Part shown: positions 8,670-17,505 of the stretch, in pieces
Numbering within the stretch: position 1 is the first letter of the stretch
How the letters are laid out: every line of letters begins with the position of its first letter
From: Bacteroides sp. UBA7333
GTDB lineage: Bacteria; Bacteroidota; Bacteroidia; Bacteroidales; Bacteroidaceae
Assembly (NCBI GenBank): GCA_002471195.1
Contig: DKPN01000003.1
Coordinates: 1-64,000, forward strand
Length of the DNA: 64,000 nt
Reading direction: 5' to 3'
Made by a program: the position numbers and the translations under genes
The notes under the pieces: model-generated
What the model saw: the letters and a program-made list of their open reading frames with translations, nothing else
What the model was told of the DNA's origin: nothing
Databases searched by the model: none

Positions 8670-9719
8670 CTAATTATTCAATAATTCCTCGTAAATATCC
8701 CAATATTGCTTTGCAGCTGTATCCCATGAAAAGCGAGAAGCATGTTCTCTCATTTTATTTTTGTCTATACCACCTTTTGCAAAATCATCCATACCTTGCT
8801 TGAACTCTAGTTGCATCTGTTTTTCGTTGAAGGTAGAGTTAAAGTAATAGGCATAGCTGCTGCCTATTTCGGGCAAACAAGTATGGTCTGAAAGGAATAC
8901 GGGTTTTTGATAATACATGGCTTCGACAACGGGCAAGCCAAAACCTTCGGCTATTGACGGGAATAGAAATGCTTCGCAATGTTTAAGATACCAATGTTTT
9001 TCGCCTTCAGAAACCGTCCCTATAATCTTAACACGATCTTCTACACCTAATCGAATCGCTTCTTGCATGATTTGTTCTTCATATTCAGATCGCATACCGG
9101 CTATGATTAGTTCATATTCATTATCAACCAATAGGCAAGGCAACACATGAAAGTTTTTCTTAGGAAGTACTGTTCCAATTGTAAAAAGATATGGACGATT
9201 GGGCTTGTTAGCAGGTTCTTCAAAATCACCATCGTATTTATTGCACCCATTATAAATCACCTTTATTGGTTTATCACCCAAATCCATATACTTTATAATG
9301 TCTTGTCGCGTAGTCTCGGATATAGTTACAATATATTGTGCCTTGTCAATCAGCCGTTGTAATCGGCGAATATATTTGTGGTGTTTTATTGTATTCTTCT
9401 CGTAAAGGAAATTCATATCATGAATAGTAAGCACAAGTTTATTGCTATACGGAACATATGATGATAGCTGAAAAGTAGTATGCCATAACTTATATGCTTT
9501 GCTTTTGGGTATGAAAAGACGATGAAATCTATGGAATATTTTATAAATATGATCAATTCCCCAACGTCCTTCAAAGCATTTAGGCACATAAAATGCTATT
9601 TGTTGGTTATGGTGCTTTGCCTCTTTCGAAAGACTTTCTGCCAACATATCACAAAAGAAATATAATCCTGTATTAGGATGACGCATTCTCTCACAATCAA
9701 AAATGATCATATTATTCAT
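8670..9719 (-). CDS. Glycosyltransferase family 4, tandem paralog A
   Basis: GT-B retaining transferase of 349 residues from the ATG at 9719 (MNNMIIFDCERMRHPNTGL). A start at 9767 would add 16 unaligned residues; the paralog next door starts at the equivalent of 9719. Key blocks are TIHDMNFLYEKN, VIYNGCNKYDG, FTIGTVLPKKNFHVLPCLL and SIAEGFGLPVVEAMYY (EX7E), then LSDHTCLPEIG. It shares most of these blocks with 9802-10860, so the pair is a clear tandem duplication. The gene lies in the glycan locus and probably acts on the same glycan; the sugar is unknown. Confidence 0.85.
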   Translation of the reverse strand: MNNMIIFDCERMRHPNTGLYFFCDMLAESLSKEAKHHNQQIAFYVPKCFEGRWGIDHIYKIFHRFHRLFIPKSKAYKLWHTTFQLSSYVPYSNKLVLTIHDMNFLYEKNTIKHHKYIRRLQRLIDKAQYIVTISETTRQDIIKYMDLGDKPIKVIYNGCNKYDGDFEEPANKPNRPYLFTIGTVLPKKNFHVLPCLLVDNEYELIIAGMRSEYEEQIMQEAIRLGVEDRVKIIGTVSEGEKHWYLKHCEAFLFPSIAEGFGLPVVEAMYYQKPVFLSDHTCLPEIGSSYAYYFNSTFNEKQMQLEFKQGMDDFAKGGIDKNKMREHASRFSWDTAAKQYWDIYEELLNN

Positions 9720-9801
9720 CGTATTTTTTTCTAAATATGTATATAGCTGATAACTGCAAATTTCCAAGTTATTTGAATTGTAGTTGTCGGCGTTTATAAA
9801 A

Positions 9802-10860
9802 TTATTGCATCATCTCCTCATATATATCCCAATACTGCTTAGCAGCTTGCTGCCATGAGAAACTGATTGCATGTTTACGCATCTCATTTTTATAAATGCA
9901 ATTACTTTCAAAATCTTGCATGCCTTGCTTAAATTCAGCTTGCATTTGTTCACGATTGAAGGCATGATTGAAGTAAAATGCATATTTACCACCAATTTCG
10001 GGTAGACAGGTATGAGTAGATAAAAATACGGGACGCTCATAATACATCGCTTCGATGACGGGTAATCCAAATCCTTCAGCGATTGATGGAAAAAAAAACG
10101 CCTCACAATTTTTATAATACCAATGCTTCTCTGCTTCCGAGATGTTCCCTATAATTTTTACTCTATCAGCTACTCCGTATTTATTAGCCTCACGCATAAT
10201 CTCATTTTCATAATCACTACGTGTTCCGGCTATTATTAATTCGTAATCATTGTTTTGCAATAGACATGGTAATACATGGAAATTCTTCTTTGCAAGTATC
10301 GTTCCCACCGTAAAAAGAAATTTTCCAGTTGGTTTTTCAAGGGGTTGTTGTATACTACCTTCATACTGAGAACATCCATTATAAATTACTGATATCTTAT
10401 TTCTATCAATATGCAGATTTCTTATAATATCCTCTTTGACAAAATTGGATATGGTAACTACATGATTGGCTCTATCTACGAGTTTCTGTAATTGTTTAAG
10501 CTTATGATTTTGTTGTTTAGGAGACAGTTCATAAAGGAAGTTCAAATCGTGTATAGTCAGTAGTAATTTACCATTTAAAGGCACACAACGAGGCAATTGA
10601 AAAGGTGTATGCCAAATATTGCTACGTTTCCAGTTTAATAAAAAATATTTATCAAGTAATGCGAATGGTTTTTTATTGGGAATGTCGACTTCCCACTCTT
10701 TTAAAGTATATTTTCGAGCATAAGTAGTAAACCTTTTTTTTCGCAAAAAAGATTCTTGGTGTAAGGCTTTAACCAATTCTTTTCCGAAAGTGTAAATGCC
10801 GGTGTTGGGATATTTCATCCGTTCACAGTCGAAAATAATAGTTGACAAACTATTCGACAT
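9802..10860 (-). CDS. Glycosyltransferase family 4, tandem paralog B
   Basis: A 352-residue GT4 enzyme starting MSNSLSTIIFDCERMKYPNTG. It carries the same ordered motifs as its neighbour: TIHDLNFLYELS, VIYNGCSQYEG, FTVGTILAKKNFHVLPCLL, SIAEGFGLPVIEAMYY and LSTHTCLPEIGGKY. The N-terminal acceptor-binding half differs more than the C-terminal donor-binding half, which fits duplication followed by a change of acceptor with a shared donor type (inference). It lies 82 bases upstream of paralog A and is divergent from the GT4 at 10937. A TATATTTG element on the minus strand at 10917-10924 may drive both. Confidence 0.86.
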   Translation of the reverse strand: MSNSLSTIIFDCERMKYPNTGIYTFGKELVKALHQESFLRKKRFTTYARKYTLKEWEVDIPNKKPFALLDKYFLLNWKRSNIWHTPFQLPRCVPLNGKLLLTIHDLNFLYELSPKQQNHKLKQLQKLVDRANHVVTISNFVKEDIIRNLHIDRNKISVIYNGCSQYEGSIQQPLEKPTGKFLFTVGTILAKKNFHVLPCLLQNNDYELIIAGTRSDYENEIMREANKYGVADRVKIIGNISEAEKHWYYKNCEAFFFPSIAEGFGLPVIEAMYYERPVFLSTHTCLPEIGGKYAFYFNHAFNREQMQAEFKQGMQDFESNCIYKNEMRKHAISFSWQQAAKQYWDIYEEMMQ

Positions 10861-10916
10861 AAAAAAAACTGTTTTGATAAATTAAACAACAAAATTATAT
10901 AAATTCGCATCTTGAA

Positions 10917-10924
10917 ACAAATAT
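10917..10924 (-). promoter_or_regulatory. Candidate -7 element for the minus-strand GT4 pair
   Basis: Reads TATATTTG on the minus strand, 56 bases before the ATG of 9802-10860, in the 76-base gap between divergent glycosyltransferase genes. No good -33 box is seen. Confidence 0.35.
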
Positions 10925-10936
10925 AATCAGATATTT

Positions 10937-12121
10937 ATGCAATCAGGATTAAAAAAAATAGCTTTTGTGCATGACACTTTTCCATTTGGTGGTGCAGAAA
11001 GAGTTACTATAGATATAGCGAATTATCTCTCATCTTGTGGTCTCGAAATTTACATATTCACAGGAAAATTTGATAAGGATAAATATCCTAAAAACACTCC
11101 ACAAAACTTTAAAGTCATTGAACTTGGCGAGCCTACTATTACGAAATCAAAAAAAGATACGCTCGAACTGATAAAATATACAAACGAACTTGACATACAA
11201 ATTGTGACTTGTGTTGTTAAAGAGATGGAATATATCAATCTGTTGCTCGAAAATACTGCATGCAAATATGTATTTGCGCATCATGGAACACCCTTCTGGG
11301 AGGCGCACAATAAAATTGATATGGCAAGCAAGCGTAGGAATAATTCGGTAGGTACTTTTTTAGAGTGGCTATTTATATCATATCCTAAATATCATATTTT
11401 TAAAAGTCATAAACGTCGTTTTTATAAGCTTTACTATGATACTTATATAAAAGCCGATCGCTATACTGTTCTTTGCGAAGATTATAAACGTGAATTAGTA
11501 AAGAGCCTTAATCTAAGCTCAAACAATAATATTCGCGCTATTCCTAATTTAGAACATGAGGTCGAGAATATCAACTTATCTAAGAAAAAACAGATCTTAT
11601 TTGTCGGACGATTAAGTCATTCAGATAAGCGTGTTGATAGATTGGTTGACATATGGGAAAAAGCATATCGTGAATTACCGGATTGGGAGTTGATTATAGT
11701 TGGCGATGGTGAAGAGCGTAAGAATCTTGAGGAAAGAAGTCGTAACGCCAAATTAGAACGTATCAGTTTCAAAGGTTTTACTTCTAATGTCAAGCCATAC
11801 TATGACAGTGCATCGATATTATGTTTAACTTCTACATTCGAGGGATGGGGGTTATGTCTTACTGAAGCACAAGCAAATGGGGTAGTACCTATTGCTTTTG
11901 ATTGTTCGGCAGGAGTACGTTCTATTATTTCTCCTTCTGGGGTAAATGGCATTTTGATAACACCGTTCAACATTACAAAATTTGCATCTGAGTTGATAGC
12001 TTTGGCCAAAGACCATGATCGCCTTGAGAAGATGAAATACAATGTAATAGAAAAGTCTAAGGAATATTCAATTACTGTGGTAGGTAAAAAATGGCTAAAC
12101 CTATTTGAAGAACTGGTTTAA
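10937..12121 (+). CDS. Glycosyltransferase family 4
   Basis: A 394-residue GT-B transferase. The N-terminus KKIAFVHDTFPFGGAERVTIDIA is the acceptor-side GT4 motif. The C-terminal domain has ILFVGRLSHSDKRVDRLVDIW and, near residue 295, STFEGWGLCLTEAQANGVVPIAFDC, containing the EX7E pair. It most resembles WbcM/RfaB-like glycan transferases that make oligosaccharide or O-antigen bonds; the sugar cannot be assigned. It is transcribed away from the paired GT4 genes and is followed by a 250-base gap before the next GT4. Confidence 0.85.
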   Translation: MQSGLKKIAFVHDTFPFGGAERVTIDIANYLSSCGLEIYIFTGKFDKDKYPKNTPQNFKVIELGEPTITKSKKDTLELIKYTNELDIQIVTCVVKEMEYINLLLENTACKYVFAHHGTPFWEAHNKIDMASKRRNNSVGTFLEWLFISYPKYHIFKSHKRRFYKLYYDTYIKADRYTVLCEDYKRELVKSLNLSSNNNIRAIPNLEHEVENINLSKKKQILFVGRLSHSDKRVDRLVDIWEKAYRELPDWELIIVGDGEERKNLEERSRNAKLERISFKGFTSNVKPYYDSASILCLTSTFEGWGLCLTEAQANGVVPIAFDCSAGVRSIISPSGVNGILITPFNITKFASELIALAKDHDRLEKMKYNVIEKSKEYSITVVGKKWLNLFEELV

Positions 12122-12326
12122 AATAGAGTATGAGGTGTTCTCTTTAACACATTGCCATTTAAAAGTAGGACTTTTGCATAAACGATTGGGTAAAGAGGAT
12201 ACTTAAACAAAGATATATCACTTTTTAAACTATAATATCCACTATCCAAAAGCCGATTTTATGTGTTAAATAGCGGTTTATTCAAGTAATTTTCCGTCAC
12301 TATTTATGTTATTAAATATTTTTACA

Positions 12327-12334
12327 TATTTTTG
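12327..12334 (+). promoter_or_regulatory. Candidate -7 element before the GT4 at 12372
   Basis: TATTTTTG matches TAnnTTTG and ends 37 bases before the ATG. The rest of the gap 12122-12371 is AT-rich and shows no other clear signal. Confidence 0.35.
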
Positions 12335-12371
12335 TATGCGACATGATAATCATTAACTGCATGATTAAAAT

Positions 12372-13505
12372 ATGAACATTATTCAAGTTTTTGCTTCTCC
12401 ATTTTGGGGAGGTGGCGAGCAATATATATATGACCTTTCCAAAGAACTAATTCATGAAGGAAATAACGTAACCTTTATTTCTAGAAAGAGCAGTGTCATC
12501 CGCGGAAAGGTTTCTAAACTTAACAAACTTCACATTGAATTGCCGTTTAAAAGTCTCATCGACTTTTATTCTGTATACCGTTTGGCTCAATATTTAAAAA
12601 ATAATGAGATTGATGTGATACATGTTCACAATTTTAAATCACTCTTCCCGATTGCTGCTGCTAAAAATATAAGCAAAAGCAATGCAAAAATCGTTATCAC
12701 CCGTCATCTTATCAAGAAAGGAAAATGTACACATGCTTATCGTTGGGTGTATTCTTATATCGATAAATTAATATTCGTGTCGAATCTTTGCTATAATGCT
12801 TTTTTTGAGACTGCTCCTTCTGAGCTAAAGGAAAAAAGTGAGGTGGTTTACAATGCTATACCTAAAGTAGAACATCCTATCGTTGAGGAGGATAGGTTAC
12901 GTCAAAAATATGGCCTCGCATCAGATGTTCCACTTATTGTTTTTGCAGGTCGAGTGGCTCAAGAAAAAGGAGTGGAAACGTTAATTAATGCACTGAGCAT
13001 TATAAAGCAACTCACCTTTCACTGCTTCATTATTGGCACAGGTAAAGATGAATATGTAAATCAGTTAAAGAAAGAAGTAAATGACAACGGTTTGAATAGC
13101 AAAGTCACTTTTGTGGGCTTTTCAAGCAATATACGTAACGTAATAAAAGATGCGGACTTGGGTGTTGCCCCTTCCATTTGTAAAGAGTCGTTCGGACTTA
13201 CGGTAGCTGAGTTTATGCAGGCAGGCAAATGTGTTGTTACTACCAACAACGGTGCTCAAATAGAATATATCACTCACAAAGAGAATGGATATCTTATTTC
13301 GCCCGATGATGCTACTGACTTGGCCGATGCTCTGGGACAACTTCTTGTTGATAATGCATTGCGTGAGAAGATTGGGAAAAATGCAGTTCTTTACTTCAAC
13401 AATCATTTTGCTTACGAGATGTTTGTGAGAAATATGAATAACATCTACGATTCGGTGATCAATCAGGTGTGCCACACCGAAAAAGAGCCAATAGCAACGA
13501 CTTAA
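12372..13505 (+). CDS. Glycosyltransferase family 4
   Basis: A 377-residue GT-B enzyme beginning MNIIQVFASPFWGGGEQYIYDL, the Gly-rich acceptor loop of many lipooligosaccharide GT4 proteins. IDVIHVHNFKSLFPIAAA lies near residues 79-96. The donor domain has LIVFAGRVAQEKGVETLI and CKESFGLTVAEFMQAGKCVV (EX7E). The gene is followed 85 bases later by the LtaS-like phosphotransferase, so it may be part of the same surface-polymer pathway. Specificity unknown. Confidence 0.85.
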   Translation: MNIIQVFASPFWGGGEQYIYDLSKELIHEGNNVTFISRKSSVIRGKVSKLNKLHIELPFKSLIDFYSVYRLAQYLKNNEIDVIHVHNFKSLFPIAAAKNISKSNAKIVITRHLIKKGKCTHAYRWVYSYIDKLIFVSNLCYNAFFETAPSELKEKSEVVYNAIPKVEHPIVEEDRLRQKYGLASDVPLIVFAGRVAQEKGVETLINALSIIKQLTFHCFIIGTGKDEYVNQLKKEVNDNGLNSKVTFVGFSSNIRNVIKDADLGVAPSICKESFGLTVAEFMQAGKCVVTTNNGAQIEYITHKENGYLISPDDATDLADALGQLLVDNALREKIGKNAVLYFNNHFAYEMFVRNMNNIYDSVINQVCHTEKEPIATT

Positions 13506-13550
13506 CCAAAAAGATTTGGTAAAGCGTAAAATACTCTCTTAATCATTTCG

Positions 13551-13558
13551 TACATTTG
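13551..13558 (+). promoter_or_regulatory. Candidate -7 element before the LtaS-like gene
   Basis: TACATTTG matches TAnnTTTG and ends 32 bases before the ATG at 13591. No -33 box is evident. Confidence 0.35.
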
Positions 13559-13590
13559 CACTTATTAATAAATAATAATTGCAATTGATT

Positions 13591-15537
13591 ATGATAGATC
13601 GCTTTAAAACCATTTTCTGGACTCCCATAGCATTATCAATAAACATGCTTTTAGTTTATATATGTTATGGGTTATGTCGTTTGATCTTTGTGTGTGAGAA
13701 TTTAAGCTACTTCCCCGATTTAACATGGAATGGCTTATTCGAAATGTGGCGTGGTGGAATGGTCTTTGATACTTCGGCCATCATGTATACCAACGTACTT
13801 TTTATAGTCTTGTTTTTGTTTCCTCTCCACTATAAAGAGCATCCTGTTTATCAATCTGTTGTAAAATATATTTATTTGGTAGTCAATCTCATTGCGATTG
13901 CAATGAATTTGATGGATAGTGTCTATTTCCAATATTCAGGAAGACGTACTACTGCATCTGTATTCGGACAATTTGCGAATGAAGATAATTTAGCAAATAT
14001 ATTTGGAATTGAGATGTTGAGTCATTGGTATTTGGTGCTCGTATTTTTGTTTATGGCTTTTGGGCTATTCAAACTATATCGTAAACCCGATACAGCATTG
14101 AAAGGCCAGTTGAATGCTTATTACATAATCAATATCATTAGTTTACTTATAGTAGCACCATTGGTTATTTTTGGAATGCGTGGAGGTATTGGTCGCGATG
14201 TTCGTCCTATAACTTTGAGTAATGCCAATCAATATGTTGCAAAGCCTTCAGAAGCTGCAATTGTACTCAATACTCCTTTCTCTATATTGCGTACTATTGG
14301 TAAAAAAACATTTGTAGTACCTCATTATTTTGAGAACGAAAATCAGATGGAAGCTATCTATACACCATTACATTTACCTACCGACAGTATTGCATTTCGA
14401 TCAAAAAATGTTGTTTTACTCATTGTCGAAAGTTTTGGAAAAGAATATATCGGTGCTTTAAACCCTACTCTCGAAGATGGAAATTATAAAGGTTACACTC
14501 CCTTTCTCGATTCATTGATAAATCATAGTTTAACCTATGAATATACGTTTGCTAATGGTCAGCAAAGTATTGATGGTTTGCCTTCTGTATTGTCGAGTAT
14601 CCCTCGTTTTATTGAACCTTTCTTTCTTACTCCCGCAGCGTTAAATCAACTATCGGGTATCGGTAGTGAGTTACAGAAAAAAGGTTATCATACCGCTTTC
14701 TTCCATGGTGCGCGCAATGGTTCCATGGGATTTCAAGCTTACGCAAGAGCTGTAGGTTATCCCAACTATTATGGGCGTGAAGATTATAACAATGAAGCCG
14801 ATTTCGATGGCAATTGGGCTATCTGGGACGAAGAGTTTCTACAATATTACGCCCGTAAAATGAATGAGTTTCCTCAACCCTTTACAACAGGCATATTTAC
14901 TGCTTCATCGCATCATCCTTTTGCTATTCCCGAGCGTTACAAAGAAGTATATCCCGAAGAGTCATTGCCCATACACAAATGCGTGCGATATACAGATCAT
15001 GCGTTGCGTTTATTCTTCGAAAGTGTAAAGAATCAACCTTGGTATGACAATACACTTTTTGTTATTACAGCCGATCATCCTAATCAAAGCAACCACCCCG
15101 AGTATCATACTGATGCGGGACGCTATGCTGTACCGATTATTTTTTATACTCCTAACGGCGACTTAAAAGGACGCGAACAATCTATTGCACAGCAAGCCGA
15201 TATTATGCCCACCGTGTTAGGTTATTTAGGATTTGATGAACCTTATATTGCTTTTGGCAATAACTTATTGAATACTCCTATCGAAAAGCGTTTTGCAGTA
15301 AACCACAATAATGGCATTTATCAGTTTTTTAAAGGCGACTATATGCTACAATTCGATGGTAACAATGTAGTGGCTGTATATGATTTTAAAAACGATAAAT
15401 TATTAAAAAACAACTTGATAGGGCAAGTCGACGAACAAGAAGATATGGTGTTGCAATTAAAAGCTATTATCCAACAATATATGCAGCGAATGACCACCGA
15501 TAATATGACATTTGAAAAAGATCGATCTGAAAAATAA
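13591..15537 (+). CDS. LtaS/EptA-like membrane phosphotransferase (sulfatase fold)
   Basis: Integral inner-membrane enzyme, probably moving phosphoethanolamine or phosphoglycerol onto lipid A or a surface glycan on the periplasmic side. From the ATG at 13591 it has 648 residues; an in-frame TTG at 13579 is not needed. About five membrane segments occupy residues 10-200. The periplasmic alkaline-phosphatase-fold domain carries NVVLLIVESFGKEY (metal ligand Glu 280), ANGQQSIDGLPSVLSSIP (probable nucleophile Ser 326; many relatives have Thr) and VITADHPNQSNH (Asp 495, His 496). It sits between GT4 and MsbA-like genes. Gram-positive LtaS makes lipoteichoic acid, which this organism should lack, so the acceptor is probably LPS or another glycolipid (inference). 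Confidence 0.82.
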   Translation: MIDRFKTIFWTPIALSINMLLVYICYGLCRLIFVCENLSYFPDLTWNGLFEMWRGGMVFDTSAIMYTNVLFIVLFLFPLHYKEHPVYQSVVKYIYLVVNLIAIAMNLMDSVYFQYSGRRTTASVFGQFANEDNLANIFGIEMLSHWYLVLVFLFMAFGLFKLYRKPDTALKGQLNAYYIINIISLLIVAPLVIFGMRGGIGRDVRPITLSNANQYVAKPSEAAIVLNTPFSILRTIGKKTFVVPHYFENENQMEAIYTPLHLPTDSIAFRSKNVVLLIVESFGKEYIGALNPTLEDGNYKGYTPFLDSLINHSLTYEYTFANGQQSIDGLPSVLSSIPRFIEPFFLTPAALNQLSGIGSELQKKGYHTAFFHGARNGSMGFQAYARAVGYPNYYGREDYNNEADFDGNWAIWDEEFLQYYARKMNEFPQPFTTGIFTASSHHPFAIPERYKEVYPEESLPIHKCVRYTDHALRLFFESVKNQPWYDNTLFVITADHPNQSNHPEYHTDAGRYAVPIIFYTPNGDLKGREQSIAQQADIMPTVLGYLGFDEPYIAFGNNLLNTPIEKRFAVNHNNGIYQFFKGDYMLQFDGNNVVAVYDFKNDKLLKNNLIGQVDEQEDMVLQLKAIIQQYMQRMTTDNMTFEKDRSEK

Positions 15538-15612
15538 ACACGAATGTCGTCTGTTTTTGTCGTGTAAACATCTTTTCTGTATTTATAATATGGATGTTCG
15601 CGTTATTTGGCC

Positions 15613-15620
15613 TATCTTTG
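15613..15620 (+). promoter_or_regulatory. Candidate -7 element before the ABC exporter
   Basis: TATCTTTG matches TAnnTTTG exactly and ends 37 bases before the ATG at 15658. A -33 TTTG at the right distance is not seen. Confidence 0.4.
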
Positions 15621-15657
15621 TCACACTTAAACAATTATATTTCATATTCACAAAATA

Positions 15658-17490
15658 ATGAAGGAATTTCTACAACTCATGCGTCGTTTCGCGGCGCCAT
15701 ACAAGAAATATATCGTCGGAGCCGTTTTCTTAAACATCTTCTCTGCTGTATTCAATATCTTCTCTTTCACATTATTAATACCGATTCTCCAGATTCTTTT
15801 CGAAATGGATAATACTGTGTATGAGTTTATCCCATGGGATACAGCTATGGATTTTAAAGATAAGTTGATTAACAACTTCTACTACTTTGTGACTAATATG
15901 ATTGATACTTACGGCCCTTCTATGACGTTGCTCTTCTTAGGTCTTTTTCTAGCCATAATGACCTTCTTAAAAACTTCATGTTACTTTGGATCATCGGCTA
16001 TCATGATTCCATTGCGTACCGGTGTAGTACGCGATATTCGTATTATGGTCTACTCAAAAGTAATGTCTTTACCATTGGGCTTTTTCTCAGAAGAGCGCAA
16101 AGGAGATATTATTGCTCGTATGAGTGGTGATGTAGGTGAAGTCGAAAACTCAATTACCAGTTCATTGGATATGTTGATTAAGAATCCAATTCTGATTCTT
16201 TTTTATTTTGGAACGTTGATTGCTACCAGTTGGCAACTTACTGTATTTACCTTATTGGTATTGCCTGGCATGGGATGGTTTATGGGAGTTGTAGGTAAAA
16301 AGCTGAAACGACAATCTCACGAAGCGCAAAGTAAGTGGAGTGATACTATGTCGCAACTCGAAGAGACATTAGGTGGTTTGCGCATTATCAAAGCATTTAC
16401 AGCCGAAAAACGTATGGTGGCTCGTTTTACACAATGTAGCAATGAGTTGCGCGACTCTGTAAACAAGGTGGCTATGCGTCAGTCGTTGGCTCATCCGATG
16501 AGTGAATTTTTAGGTACGCTACTAATTGTTGTGGTGTTGTGGTTTGGTGGATCATTGATTCTTGGCAACAATTCAAGCATTGATGCACCTACATTTATTT
16601 TCTATATGGTGATTCTTTATAGTGTAATCAATCCGTTAAAAGAGTTCTCAAAAGCCGGTTACAACATACCTAGAGGTTTGGCTTCGATGGAACGTGTCGA
16701 TAAAATATTGAAGGCTGAAAATAAGATTACCGAAATTGCTCATCCAGTTGAACTGAAAGATTTGAAAGATAAAATTGAGTTTAAAGACATTACTTTCAGT
16801 TATGATGGAAAACGTGAGATCTTGAAAAATATCAACTTGAGTGTTTACAAAGGAAAAACGATTGCTTTAGTAGGACAATCCGGATCGGGTAAATCGACTT
16901 TAGTCGATCTGCTGCCACGTTATCATGATGTACAGGGTGGAGTTATCAGTATTGATGGTATCGACATTAAAGATGCTCGCATTCACGATCTTCGTACGAT
17001 GATAGGTAATGTAAATCAAGAAGCCATTCTATTTAATGACACTTTCTTCAATAATATTGCTTTCGGTGTAGAAGGTGCTACGATGGAGCAAGTTGTTGAG
17101 GCGGCAAAAATAGCCAATGCTCACGATTTTATCATGGAAAAACCCGATGGTTACAATACCAATATTGGTGATAGAGGTGGTAAATTATCGGGTGGACAAC
17201 GTCAACGTATCAGTATTGCACGTGCTATCTTAAAAAATCCTCCGATATTGATTCTCGATGAGGCAACTTCGGCTCTCGATACCGAATCTGAACGTTTAGT
17301 ACAAGAAGCATTAGAGCGTTTAATGAAAACACGTACAACAATAGCCATTGCTCACAGACTTTCGACCATTAAAAATGCCGATGAGATATGTGTGCTTTAC
17401 GAAGGAGAAATCGTGGAGCGTGGTCGCCACGAAGAGCTGCTCGCCTTGAATGGTTATTATAAACGCCTTAACGATATGCAGTCGCTGTAA
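15658..17490 (+). CDS. ABC exporter, MsbA-like (membrane domain fused to ATPase)
   Basis: Half-transporter of 610 residues that should dimerise in the inner membrane and flip a lipid or lipid-linked glycan, as MsbA does for core-lipid A. Six membrane segments lie in residues 15-325. The ATPase domain has Walker A GQSGSGKST from about 406, the signature LSGGQRQRISIARA at about 510, and Walker B LILDEATSALD with the catalytic Glu, then the H-loop IAHRLSTI. Its place directly after the lipid A/glycan genes supports lipopolysaccharide export over drug efflux. The 15-base gap to the next gene suggests co-transcription with the orphan protein. Confidence 0.87.
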   Translation: MKEFLQLMRRFAAPYKKYIVGAVFLNIFSAVFNIFSFTLLIPILQILFEMDNTVYEFIPWDTAMDFKDKLINNFYYFVTNMIDTYGPSMTLLFLGLFLAIMTFLKTSCYFGSSAIMIPLRTGVVRDIRIMVYSKVMSLPLGFFSEERKGDIIARMSGDVGEVENSITSSLDMLIKNPILILFYFGTLIATSWQLTVFTLLVLPGMGWFMGVVGKKLKRQSHEAQSKWSDTMSQLEETLGGLRIIKAFTAEKRMVARFTQCSNELRDSVNKVAMRQSLAHPMSEFLGTLLIVVVLWFGGSLILGNNSSIDAPTFIFYMVILYSVINPLKEFSKAGYNIPRGLASMERVDKILKAENKITEIAHPVELKDLKDKIEFKDITFSYDGKREILKNINLSVYKGKTIALVGQSGSGKSTLVDLLPRYHDVQGGVISIDGIDIKDARIHDLRTMIGNVNQEAILFNDTFFNNIAFGVEGATMEQVVEAAKIANAHDFIMEKPDGYNTNIGDRGGKLSGGQRQRISIARAILKNPPILILDEATSALDTESERLVQEALERLMKTRTTIAIAHRLSTIKNADEICVLYEGEIVERGRHEELLALNGYYKRLNDMQSL

Positions 17491-17505
17491 TCAGCACCAA
17501 CTACT

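Noticed and set aside
2896..17490. Capsule island acquired by transfer
   Set aside because: No mobility genes or flanking repeats, and base composition by eye is like the neighbours, so a native glycan/lipid A region is simpler.
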